Assembly: GCA_018302335.1 (NCBI GenBank)
Contig: JAGVZT010000068.1
Span: forward strand, 1 to 38,567
DNA length: 38,567 nucleotides
Reading direction: 5' to 3'
From: Candidatus Woesearchaeota archaeon
GTDB taxonomy: Archaea; Nanobdellota; Nanobdellia; Woesearchaeales; JAGVZT01
Part shown: positions 22,928-30,336 of the stretch, piece by piece
How the letters are laid out: every line of letters starts with the position of its first letter
Numbering within the stretch: the stretch's first letter is position 1
Program-made: the position numbers and the translations under genes
Notes under the pieces: model-generated
The model's database searches: none
Seen by the model: only the letters and a program-made list of their open reading frames with translations
What the model was told of the DNA's origin: nothing

Positions 22928-24202
22928 ATGGCCCTGCTCGCAGAGAGAGTCCGCCTGCTGGAGAACTCCTCCATCCGGAGAATGTTCGACGAAGCAGCCA
23001 GGAGGCCGGACGCCGCGAATCTCACCCTCGGCCAGCCGGACTTTGATGCCCTGCCCGCGACGCGCTCTGCTGCCCTGCGGCACCTGAGGTCTGCTGAGCC
23101 GGCATCCCACGGCGCGGGCCTTCTCTCTCTCCGGAGAGCGGTATCCGTGAAGCTCCGGGAGCGGAACGGCATCCCCGCGAAGCCGGACACCGTGCTCATC
23201 ACCCCGGGAGTCACTGCCGGCATCCAGCTCCTCTGTCTCGCCCTCTTCCAGCCAGGGGATGAGGTGCTGGTGCCCGACCCGTATTTCGCGGTGTATCCCC
23301 ACGCCTTGCGTCTTGCCGGCGCGACATCGGTGCCCGTGGACACCTACCCGGACTTCTGCCCTCGTGCCAGCGCGCTGCGGAGGCATCTGACCGAGCGCAC
23401 CAAGGCTCTCATCCTGAACTCGCCGAACAATCCGACCGGCGCGGTGTACCCGGAGAGAGAGCTGAAGCGCATCGCCCGCTTCGCAGGCGCGAACGGCCTC
23501 CTCGTCGTCTCGGACGAGATTTACGAGCCCTTCGTGTTCGAGGGGAAGCATGCGAGCATCGGGGCATACCATGAGGACACGCTCACCCTGAATGGCTTCT
23601 CCAAGAGCGCCGGCGTGCCCGGATGGCGCATAGGGTATGCAGCAGGGCCTCCGGCGGTGATTTCTGGGATGCGCAGGCTTCAGGAGCTTACCTGCATGCG
23701 AATCCCCGCGTTCGCGCAGAAGGCGATGGTGACCTCCCTCGCGGAGAGCTGCGCCCAGCACGCGGAGCGCTATCGCATGCGCCGGAACCACCTGTGGCGC
23801 GCGCTGAGCGGGATGTACAAGCTGATGAGGCCGAGAGGGGCATTCTACGCCTTCCCGGAGGCCCCTGGCGGGAATGGCGATGAGTTCGCGCTTCATGCGC
23901 TCGATGAGGGAGTCGTCGTGGTTCCTGGCTCCGCGTTCTCCGCGCGGAACACGCATTTCCGGATCTCGTTCTCGGGAATAGACCTCGCTGCTGGAATCGA
24001 GGCCCTGCGTAGGCTCAGCGCAAAAAACGTCGAGGAACCGCTCGGCCGCATTGCGGACAATCCTCGGCATGACGGAGAGGCTGTCCGGAACGCGGACGAC
24101 AAGGCGGCTGAGATGACGCCCGACAGAGGGTTTGCCGCAAACCATTTATACACAAAAAAAAGGAGGGAGGTGCCATGGAGGACTTCTGGCAGGGGCAGGT
24201 AG
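22928..24202 (+). CDS. Class I/II PLP-dependent aminotransferase with repeat-derived C-terminal tail
   Basis: A fold-type I aminotransferase related to aspartate/aromatic aminotransferases. It has LTLGQPDFDALPATR near the N-terminus, NSPNNPTGAVYPERELKR, the PLP-aspartate region VVSDEIYEPF, and the Schiff-base lysine in NGFSKSAGVPGWRIGY. The normal end of the fold is around IEALRRLSAKN (about residue 365-370). The frame then stays open for about 55 more residues: first through dispersed repeat copy F, then through the promoter and ribosome site of the next gene, overlapping that gene by 28 bases. The tail looks acquired, not functional. The substrate is not known; the divergent PaaK-like ligase hints at aromatic compounds. 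Confidence 0.9.
   Translation: MALLAERVRLLENSSIRRMFDEAARRPDAANLTLGQPDFDALPATRSAALRHLRSAEPASHGAGLLSLRRAVSVKLRERNGIPAKPDTVLITPGVTAGIQLLCLALFQPGDEVLVPDPYFAVYPHALRLAGATSVPVDTYPDFCPRASALRRHLTERTKALILNSPNNPTGAVYPERELKRIARFAGANGLLVVSDEIYEPFVFEGKHASIGAYHEDTLTLNGFSKSAGVPGWRIGYAAGPPAVISGMRRLQELTCMRIPAFAQKAMVTSLAESCAQHAERYRMRRNHLWRALSGMYKLMRPRGAFYAFPEAPGGNGDEFALHALDEGVVVVPGSAFSARNTHFRISFSGIDLAAGIEALRRLSAKNVEEPLGRIADNPRHDGEAVRNADDKAAEMTPDRGFAANHLYTKKRREVPWRTSGRGR
24043..24110 (-). repeat. Dispersed CGGCCG-ended repeat, copy F (68 bp)
   Basis: Reverse orientation, exactly 68 bp like copies A, B and C. On the minus strand about 44 of 68 bases match copy A without gaps. It ends GCAATGCGGCCG, with one end changed to CAGCCG. 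It lies inside the last part of the aminotransferase reading frame. Confidence 0.65.
24143..24172 (+). promoter_or_regulatory. TATA box and strong ribosome-binding site of the pilus-like operon
   Basis: CATTTATA at 24143-24150, followed by an A-run and GGAGGGAGGTG at 24162-24172, ending three bases before the ATG at 24175. The box alone would place transcription start almost at the ATG and cut off the ribosome site, so either a start nearer the box or read-through from the aminotransferase gene must be used for that site to act. Confidence 0.5.
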
Positions 24203-24702
24203 CTATCGTCCTCCTCGTGCTGCCGCGGGAGCAGTACCATGAGAGGCTGCGCGACGTGGTGAGCGCGGTTGCAGCTCGCGGCGAGAAGGTCTGTTACGTC
24301 ACCCTCAATCGTTCGTATGCGAAGGTCAGGGAAGAGATTTCCGCCGCAGGGGGCGCTGTCGGGCAATTCTTCTTCCTGGATACGGCGACTCCTTTCGGGA
24401 GCCGTGCGCCGGAGGACTGCATCCTGGTGGGAGACGCCCACGCCCTCACGGAACTTGGCCTCGCGGTCACCTCCGCCATCGAGGAGCGCGGCTGCTCCAT
24501 TGCTCTCTTCGATGCTGTTTCCACCCTGCAGGTCTACCATCCTGCGAATGTGGTGCTCATGTTCGTGCATGCAACCATCACCAAGCTCCGGGGCCACGGC
24601 ACGAAAGGGCTGCTCATCATGGTGCCCGAACAGCGGGATTCTCCGTTGGTGAAGGATGTCGCGATGTTCTCGGACCGGGTGATGGATTTCACGGTGGGCT
24701 GA
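24175..24702 (+). CDS. KaiC-related protein lacking the Walker A motif
   Basis: A 175-aa soluble protein that keeps the outline of an archaeal RecA/KaiC-like domain but not its nucleotide site: where the P-loop should be, it has AIVLLVLPREQYHERL. Other strands and helices follow the fold order (EKVCYVTLNRSYAKVREEI, SIALFDAVSTLQVYHPANV in the place of Walker B, GLLIMVPEQRDSPLV). It resembles small archaeal proteins encoded next to KaiC-type ATPases, but I cannot name the family with certainty. A strong ribosome site precedes it, and it shares one base with the following intact KaiC-type gene (TGATG). It may be a non-catalytic partner of that ATPase. Confidence 0.82.
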   Translation: MEDFWQGQVAIVLLVLPREQYHERLRDVVSAVAARGEKVCYVTLNRSYAKVREEISAAGGAVGQFFFLDTATPFGSRAPEDCILVGDAHALTELGLAVTSAIEERGCSIALFDAVSTLQVYHPANVVLMFVHATITKLRGHGTKGLLIMVPEQRDSPLVKDVAMFSDRVMDFTVG

Positions 24703-25391
24703 TGGTCTCTCGCGTCCCTACAGGCATCCCGGGTCTCGACGAGCTCATCGGCGGCGGTCTCGTGCAGAAGAGCACCACCATCGTGGAAGGCGGTCCGGGC
24801 TCCGGGAAGAGCATTTTCTGCATGCAGTTTCTCGTCGCGGGTCTCCTGCAGGGCGAATCCTGTCTCTTCATCTCCTTTGAGGAGACCACGGAGCACGTCC
24901 TTCAGGACCTGCGGGACTTCCCGTGGGACCTTCAGAAGAGCGTGGACTCCGGGAAACTGCAGGTGACGTACTACACCCCCGAGCAGGTCAACCAGCTCCT
25001 CGAGACCGGCGGCGGCCTCATCCACGACCAGCTGGAGGGGATGAACGCGCGGCGCCTGGTCATTGACTCCCTCACCGCGTTCTCTCTCCTCTACCCCAGA
25101 GAGCTCGAGCGGCGGAGGGCGCTCTTCTCCCTGTTCGAGGCGGTGCGCCGCTGGGGGTGCACCTCCCTGATGACCCTGGAGAGCGACCCGGAGCGTGAGG
25201 AGCGCCGCGCCCTCTCCACTGAGTTCGAGGCGGACAGCGTCATCCTGCTGTACAACCAGAAGAGGGAGCACCTCCGGGAGCGCAGTCTGGAGGTCCTTAA
25301 GATGCGCGGCTCGGCGCACACCAACAGGATACTGCCGATGAAGATCACTTCCTCAGGCATCCTGGTCTATCCAAAGGAGTCGGTCTTCTGA
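24702..25391 (+). CDS. KaiC/FlaH-type ATPase of a pilus-like operon
   Basis: A 229-aa RecA-fold ATPase. It starts MVSRVPTGIPGLDELIGGGL and has Walker A GGPGSGKS, the glutamate pair ISFEETTEHV, and Walker B RLVIDSLTAFSLLYP. FlaH of the archaellum belongs to this class and sits under the FlaI/FlaJ motor; here a FlaI-type ATPase and FlaJ-like proteins are in the same operon, so a FlaH-like job is the best inference. It is distinct from the other KaiC-type protein at 13825-14526. Start and stop each share bases with the neighbouring genes. Confidence 0.9.
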   Translation: MVSRVPTGIPGLDELIGGGLVQKSTTIVEGGPGSGKSIFCMQFLVAGLLQGESCLFISFEETTEHVLQDLRDFPWDLQKSVDSGKLQVTYYTPEQVNQLLETGGGLIHDQLEGMNARRLVIDSLTAFSLLYPRELERRRALFSLFEAVRRWGCTSLMTLESDPEREERRALSTEFEADSVILLYNQKREHLRERSLEVLKMRGSAHTNRILPMKITSSGILVYPKESVF

Positions 25392-25777
25392 TGAGGGGCC
25401 AGTTGGCAGTCGAGGCTCTGGTGCTCGTCGGTGCGAGCCTTGCGGTGGTACTCGTCCTGTCGTCTCTGGCCCTCGGCGCCGCTTCAGACCTGGAGAGGCA
25501 GCTCGCTTCGCACGAGGCAAGACTCGCGGTGTCCTCCCTGGCCGATGCGGCGCGGGCGGTGCATTATCAGGGAGACGGCGCCCGGCAGACCCTGTGGGTG
25601 CTCCTCCCCGAGGGCATGAGTTCCCTGGAGGCCAGCCAGCGGACCCTGCTCCTGGTAACCGACGACGAGGCGTTCCACGAGAGCCTGCCGTTCAACGTGA
25701 CGGGCACGCTGACCGCGGAGGCTGGACTGAGGAGGGTCCAGCTCAACGCGACGGCATCGGGAGTGGTCTTCGGATGA
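25391..25777 (+). CDS. Archaeal type IV pilin-like protein 1
   Basis: A 128-aa small protein with a textbook class III (archaeal prepilin) signal: MRG followed by QLAVEALVLVGASLAVVLV. Cleavage after the glycine would leave Gln at +1 and Glu at +5 in front of a 20-residue hydrophobic helix, the pattern cut by PibD/EppA-type peptidases. The rest is a small domain with beta character (LWVLLPEGMSSLEASQ, then NVTGTL and LNATAS, both possible N-glycosylation sites). The ATG shares a base with the ATPase stop. It is the best candidate for the major pilin of the operon. Confidence 0.85.
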   Translation: MRGQLAVEALVLVGASLAVVLVLSSLALGAASDLERQLASHEARLAVSSLADAARAVHYQGDGARQTLWVLLPEGMSSLEASQRTLLLVTDDEAFHESLPFNVTGTLTAEAGLRRVQLNATASGVVFG

Positions 25778-26166
25778 GGCGCGCCCAATTCGCAGTGGAG
25801 ATGCTGGCGGTGATGTCCCTGCTGCTGCTTCTTGGGACTGCCATCGTGAGCCAGGCTTCAGTCCAGCAATCGCTTGCCGACCAGGGTTCGAGGGGTGCGT
25901 CAGCGATGGCAATCGCCGAAGAGACAGCCTCTGTCCTGAATGCTCTCGTGCTGGCGGGAAACGGGACCAGCGCCACGCTCAGGCTGCCGGATGCCCTGCC
26001 TGATGACACGCCCTACTCTGTTGCGGCGCGAAGCCACCTGCTGGAGCTGCGCTGGGAAGACGTCGTTGTGCAGGCTCCCCTCCTTGCGGGCGCGGTCACG
26101 GGAGAGCTGGTCCCCGGCGCGATGTTCTCTGCGAGCTATGGCGAGGGGGTGCTCCGCTTTGCCTGA
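25774..26166 (+). CDS. Archaeal type IV pilin-like protein 2
   Basis: A 130-aa protein with a prepilin-like N-terminus: MRRA, then QFAVEMLAVMSLLLLLG. Gln at +1 and Glu at +5 are both kept, with Ala in place of Gly before the cut. The mature part contains one NGTSAT glycosylation site and otherwise resembles pilin 1 in size and composition. The ATG overlaps the previous stop by four bases, and its own end overlaps the next gene by eight. Confidence 0.82.
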   Translation: MRRAQFAVEMLAVMSLLLLLGTAIVSQASVQQSLADQGSRGASAMAIAEETASVLNALVLAGNGTSATLRLPDALPDDTPYSVAARSHLLELRWEDVVVQAPLLAGAVTGELVPGAMFSASYGEGVLRFA

Positions 26167-26647
26167 CCGCGGCCAACTCTTCCTTGCGGATGGAATCCTC
26201 GCGGCCTTTGTCCTGACCTCGCTCCTGCTCTCGCTGTACGGACTGCAGGCCTATCTCCAGAGGGAGGCTGCTGAGGAGCATTCCCGCTCCGACCTTGCGC
26301 TCCGTGCGTGGTACGCCTCCAGCGTCCTTCTGGGGACTCCGGGCGAGCCTGAGGAATGGAACGCAGGGAATGTCTCCGCTGCCGGCCTGAAGGGCGGGCC
26401 TGCTGAAGTCAGCCATGAAAAACTTGCCCAGCTTTCCTTGCTTCTGAGCGAAGAGTCCTACGCGCCGAGCGGCTTCCTGGGACCGGGCTATCGCTATCGT
26501 CTCTCGGTCTATCCCATGCCCGATGCTGGCGTCCCGCTCATGGTTGCCGGCGGCGCGCCTCAGGGAGACACCGTGGTGCGGGTGACGCGATTCGCGCTCT
26601 ACAACGGGAGCCGCGCGAGAGTGGAATTCACCGGGTGGCAGACATGA
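26159..26647 (+). CDS. Pilin-like one-helix protein 3 (TTG start)
   Basis: A 162-aa protein with a basic-glycine N-terminus (PDRG) then QLFLADGILAAFVLTSLLL. Gln follows the putative cut, but the +5 Glu is replaced; an Asp lies at +6. After one hydrophobic helix comes a soluble domain with a possible globular core (YAPSGFLGPGYRYRLSVYP). The start is a TTG at 26159 with GAGGGGGT about nine bases upstream inside the previous gene; no ATG or GTG in this frame fits. It is probably a minor pilin of the machine. Its stop overlaps the next ATG. Confidence 0.75.
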   Translation: MPDRGQLFLADGILAAFVLTSLLLSLYGLQAYLQREAAEEHSRSDLALRAWYASSVLLGTPGEPEEWNAGNVSAAGLKGGPAEVSHEKLAQLSLLLSEESYAPSGFLGPGYRYRLSVYPMPDAGVPLMVAGGAPQGDTVVRVTRFALYNGSRARVEFTGWQT

Positions 26648-27048
26648 GACGCGGCTTCTTCAGCGCCGACGCGCTCATCGCGCTCATCGTCACCGCGACG
26701 GTCGCGCTCGCGGTCCTCCTCCTGTTGCGGGCGACTCCCGATGAATCCGGGCAGGAGCAGCTTCATCTGGCTGCTGTCGACAGCGGTGCGGTCCTCGAAG
26801 CGGAGGGCTCTCTCCGGCTGCTCGCCTCCGGAGACGCAAGCGGAGTGGAGAGCTATCTCGACGGCCTTCCGGAGGAGTTGTGCGCGGAGGTGGCACTGCA
26901 CGATGCCAGCGGAAGCCTCGTGCAGCTGGTGCGGAGAGATGGCTGTGCCGATCCGCGGAACACAACTCGTCAGGTCAGCGCCGCTCGTCGGGTTCTTCCT
27001 GCGGGAGACACGAGCTATCTGGTGGTGCTCATGGCGTGGTACCGATGA
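26644..27048 (+). CDS. Pilin-like one-helix protein 4
   Basis: A 134-aa protein starting MRRG then FFSADALIALIVTATVALAV, with Asp at +5 in the position of the pilin glutamate and a hydrophobic helix after it. The soluble part has two cysteines (ELCAEVAL and RDGCADPRN), which could form a disulphide outside the cell, and an NTT glycosylation site. Processing by a prepilin peptidase is plausible but less certain than for proteins 1 and 2. Both ends overlap the neighbours by four bases (ATGA). Confidence 0.75.
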   Translation: MRRGFFSADALIALIVTATVALAVLLLLRATPDESGQEQLHLAAVDSGAVLEAEGSLRLLASGDASGVESYLDGLPEELCAEVALHDASGSLVQLVRRDGCADPRNTTRQVSAARRVLPAGDTSYLVVLMAWYR

Positions 27049-27845
27049 GACGCGCCATGGTCGCCAGCATCACTGCGGTGCTGCTCCTCTCGTCGCTGAC
27101 GGTGCTGGCCCTCGCCCTCGCCCAGCAGCGCAGGAGCTACTCCCGCGCGAAGGGCTTCCTGCCCGAGACTCTTGCGTTCGCCGCGGCGCTGGACGACCTC
27201 TCGTCCGGCTTCTCCGAGGGCCTGTTCGGCATGAGCGTCGTGGAGCTGTCCAATGGAAGCCTGCTCCTGGAGCCGGCCGGATTCCTCAGTCCGGCGATAG
27301 ACCACGAGCAACGTCTCGACTCCTATCGCGAGGCCGCTGCCCTTCTTTCCGCGCAGCAGCACCTCAGTCTCTCGCTCGCAGGAGGCCCTTCCTTTGCCAT
27401 CGAGCCGCAGAACATCACCTTGACTTTCAACGGAAGCCAGCTCAGCGGCCAGCTGGGGGAGGCGGTGCAGTCCCTCCGCATCACCGCCATGGCATCCGCG
27501 GTGAACGCGACTTTGAATTCGAGCCCGGCTGCCAGCGGAGACACTCCCGTAGAGGTGCACATCCGGGATGCAGCGGGCAATACGGCGCTCAGCACCACAG
27601 TGCTGCTCGACCTCGCAGCGGAGAACGCGCCGTTCGAGGTCTCCTTTTCGAATGCCTCGGTGAGCGTCGAGGTGTCCTCGTCCAACCTGCTCATCACCAG
27701 CGCAGGGACCGCAGTGAACGTGACCACCCTGGCGCTCGAGTTCCTGGAAGCGGACTCTCTCCTGCGCAGCGATGTAATGGTCACTCTGAACAGCTCGACT
27801 TTTTCCGTGAGAAGACCACTCATGACCAGAGGTGACACCACATGA
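27045..27845 (+). CDS. Pilin-like or secreted one-helix protein 5, rich in glycosylation sites
   Basis: A 266-aa protein, the largest of the five. MRRAMVASITAVLLLSSL is followed by a hydrophobic run to about residue 27, but there is no glutamate or aspartate at the +5 position, so it may be a signal anchor instead of a true prepilin. The outside part is predicted to be mostly beta, with at least eight N-x-S/T sites (NGS, NIT, NAT, NSS, NAS, NVT and others), unusually many for its length. It could be a tip or surface subunit; that is inference. Both ends overlap the neighbours. Confidence 0.75.
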   Translation: MRRAMVASITAVLLLSSLTVLALALAQQRRSYSRAKGFLPETLAFAAALDDLSSGFSEGLFGMSVVELSNGSLLLEPAGFLSPAIDHEQRLDSYREAAALLSAQQHLSLSLAGGPSFAIEPQNITLTFNGSQLSGQLGEAVQSLRITAMASAVNATLNSSPAASGDTPVEVHIRDAAGNTALSTTVLLDLAAENAPFEVSFSNASVSVEVSSSNLLITSAGTAVNVTTLALEFLEADSLLRSDVMVTLNSSTFSVRRPLMTRGDTT

Positions 27846-29560
27846 ACAGCATCACCACCCCGCTCGATGCCCTGCTGGACGCCTTACCTCCAGAAGGACT
27901 GGACCTGGCGACCCTCGCTGCCCGCATCCGCGCGGAACCTGCGCGCGTCCTCGCCTGGGCCGAACTGCTGGAGAGGCAGGGAGCGCTCCGCCTCATCTTT
28001 CCTCTTTTCGGAAAGGGGAGGGCCATCCCTATCCAGCGTGCCGCGCCGTGCTTACCTGGGGAAATGCCAGTCGGCTCAGAAAGCTATGCCGTTCAGGCAG
28101 ACGGCATCAGCGCCCAGGTGAGCATCGTGCTGAAGCCGGGCGCCGCGGGAACATACCTCCTTCAGGCGCCAACTCTCGGTCCGGGAACCGAGGCGCTCCT
28201 CAAGGACATCATCGAGATACACGCAGGACGTGCCGAACTCCCGAGCTATCCCCGGAGCTGGCCCGAGCGCCGCCTCTATCTTGACAGCCAGCTGGTCCTC
28301 ATGCGCGCGATACTCCGCGAGCGCGCGGGAGAGCTGCCCGAGGAGACAGCCTCTGCGCTCGCCGCCATGGCAGTGCATCGCGCACGCGGGCTGAAGGACC
28401 TGGAGCTCTACCTCGCGGATGACTGGCTGGAGGAGCTTGCCATCACCGGCAGCAGGTTCCCCATGGCGGTCTACCATCGGAAGCACGGCTGGCTGGAGAC
28501 AGAGCGGAGATTCCAGGACGACGAGGAGATTTACAGCTTCGCGGCAATCATCGGGAGGCAGATGGGCAAGGAAATCACCATGCGCACCCCCATCGTGGAT
28601 GCTCCCCTCTACCAGGGGGACAGGAGCATCTCCACCCTGTACCCGGTCTCGTCGCTGGGCAACACCGTGACCATCAGGCGGTTCGCGCGCAATCCCTGGA
28701 CCCTGGCGGACCTGCTCTCCTCGGGCAACCTCTCCGTCGAGATGGCTGCGCTGCTCTGGCAGGCGATGCAATTCGAGATCAACATCCTCATCGCGGGCTC
28801 CACCGCTTCCGGCAAGACGTCCCTGCTCAACGCCCTCTGCGCGCTCCTTCCCAATGCCCAGCGCATCGTCTCCATCGAGGACACCAGGGAGCTCTCCCTC
28901 CCCGAGACCCTGGCATGGAACTGGGTCCCGCTCGCGGTGCGCCAGCAGAACCAGCAGGGGGAGGGCACCATAGAGATGCTCGACCTCATGGTCAGCGCCC
29001 TCCGCATGCGTCCAGACCGGCTGGTCATCGGAGAGGTCCGTAGGAGGGAGCAGGTGCTCACCATGTTCGAGGCGATGAACACGGGTCATGCGGTGTATTC
29101 CACGCTCCATGCGGATACAGCCGACCAAGTGGTCCGGAGGCTTGTCGAGGCGCCGCTCTCCGTCCCCGCACGGGACGTGCAGGCCCTCCAGCTTGTGGTG
29201 GTGCAGCACAGGGACAGGCGCACCGGCCTGCGGCGCACACGGGAAATCGCCGAGGTGCTGCACCTTCCTGGCGATGAGGTGAAGCTCAACTACCTCTTCC
29301 GCTGGCAGCCCCGCAAGGATGCATTCGATGAGGTGTCGCAGAGCGTCCGGCTCGCGGAGGAGCTGAACCTTCACACGGGACTCTCGCTGCAGGACCTCGC
29401 GAAGGACAGGAAGGAGAAGGCGGAGCTGCTGGAATGGCTCGCGAAGCAGAAGCCAGGCCTCGCGGACTTCGGCAGGCTGATGCATCTCTTCTACCAGGAC
29501 AGCGCGGCCCTGCTGGCGAGCATCCGCAGGAAGTCGCCTCTGGACGAGGTGCTGAAGTGA
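27842..29560 (+). CDS. Type II/IV secretion system ATPase (FlaI/TadA-like) with N-terminal winged-helix-like segment
   Basis: A 572-aa motor ATPase of the FlaI/TadA/VirB11 class, expected to drive pilin assembly from the cytoplasm. The nucleotide domain has Walker A GSTASGKT (about 319-326), the Asp box around SIEDTRELSLPE, Walker B RLVIGEVRRRE (about 393-402) and the His box GHAVYSTLHAD. The preceding domain has the usual ITMRTPIVDAPLYQGDR. The first 65 residues (GLDLATLAARIRAEPARV, then LLERQGALRLIFPLF) look like a winged helix, followed by a region of about 60 residues I cannot assign. The gene follows the pilin-like genes and precedes two membrane subunits, each with four-base overlap. 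Confidence 0.93.
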   Translation: MNSITTPLDALLDALPPEGLDLATLAARIRAEPARVLAWAELLERQGALRLIFPLFGKGRAIPIQRAAPCLPGEMPVGSESYAVQADGISAQVSIVLKPGAAGTYLLQAPTLGPGTEALLKDIIEIHAGRAELPSYPRSWPERRLYLDSQLVLMRAILRERAGELPEETASALAAMAVHRARGLKDLELYLADDWLEELAITGSRFPMAVYHRKHGWLETERRFQDDEEIYSFAAIIGRQMGKEITMRTPIVDAPLYQGDRSISTLYPVSSLGNTVTIRRFARNPWTLADLLSSGNLSVEMAALLWQAMQFEINILIAGSTASGKTSLLNALCALLPNAQRIVSIEDTRELSLPETLAWNWVPLAVRQQNQQGEGTIEMLDLMVSALRMRPDRLVIGEVRRREQVLTMFEAMNTGHAVYSTLHADTADQVVRRLVEAPLSVPARDVQALQLVVVQHRDRRTGLRRTREIAEVLHLPGDEVKLNYLFRWQPRKDAFDEVSQSVRLAEELNLHTGLSLQDLAKDRKEKAELLEWLAKQKPGLADFGRLMHLFYQDSAALLASIRRKSPLDEVLK

Positions 29561-30336
29561 TTCGCGCGCCGAGAGTTCTGCTCCAGCTCATCGCAGGTGA
29601 AGTTCGCAGCGCCTACGGCATTTCACCAGAGCGCTACCTGTTCCGCGCGGTCTCGGTCGGACTCCTCGGAGGAGCGGCATTCACCGCGCTGCTCTCCCTG
29701 CGCGCCTCAGAAGAGGCGGCTGTGGCCGGAGGGCTCGCCTTCCTCCTGCTCACCCTCCTCGCCGCACGCGCGCTCCCCAGGGCTCGCATGGCCGCGCGGG
29801 TGGCTGCTGCGGACAGCCACCTTCTCCTCGCGGTCCGGGAGCTGGGACTGCTCCTCAAGGCCGGATACCCGCTGCAGGACGCCCTCATCCACCTGTCCCG
29901 CGGGCACGGGGAGGTCTCGCGGCAGCTAGGGCTCCTTGCGAGGGACATCGAATCAGCGCGCCCTCTCGGAGAATGCTTCGGCGCTGCGAGGATGCGTACG
30001 TCCCCTCAGGCGCTCCTCCGGCTGCTCTCCCTGCTTGAGGGCGGCTTCCGCTCCGGAAGCTCTCTTGAGGTGAGCCTCAATGCTCTCGTCTCGGACCTCG
30101 CGAATGACCAGCGCTCCCGCATCGAGTCCTACACCCGGGAGCTCAATGTGTGGAGCATGGCGTATCTCCTCCTTGCGGTGGCCATACCCACCATCGGGGC
30201 GGTGATGCTCCTTGTCCTCGGCGCCTTCGCCGCAGGGGCCGAGATTCCCGGTTTCCACCTTTTTGTCATCGGGAGCATAGGGATGCAGGTGCTGATGCTC
30301 ATGACGCTGCGGACCAGGAGGCCGGTGGTGACATGA
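29557..30336 (+). CDS. FlaJ/TadB-like membrane subunit, first half
   Basis: A 259-aa membrane protein of the GspF/TadB/TadC/FlaJ class that forms the platform on which the ATPase acts. Two helices come first (about 30-50 and 53-72), then one cytoplasmic GspF-like helical domain (about 85-195: LLLAVRELGLLLKAGYPLQ, then RPLGECFGAARM), then two helices (about 205-230 and 235-253). It has only one such domain, whereas archaeal FlaJ usually has two in one chain. The start is GTG 29557 overlapping the ATPase stop (GTGA); the frame is open further upstream, but that part lies inside the ATPase gene. Confidence 0.87.
   Translation: MIRAPRVLLQLIAGEVRSAYGISPERYLFRAVSVGLLGGAAFTALLSLRASEEAAVAGGLAFLLLTLLAARALPRARMAARVAAADSHLLLAVRELGLLLKAGYPLQDALIHLSRGHGEVSRQLGLLARDIESARPLGECFGAARMRTSPQALLRLLSLLEGGFRSGSSLEVSLNALVSDLANDQRSRIESYTRELNVWSMAYLLLAVAIPTIGAVMLLVLGAFAAGAEIPGFHLFVIGSIGMQVLMLMTLRTRRPVVT

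Noticed and set aside
26149-26151. GTG as start of pilin-like protein 3
   Set aside because: It is in a different frame; only TTG 26159 is in frame and has a purine-rich ribosome site at the right distance.
28076-29485. Open frame of 469 codons opposite the secretion ATPase
   Set aside because: Shadow of a gene with complete Walker and His boxes.
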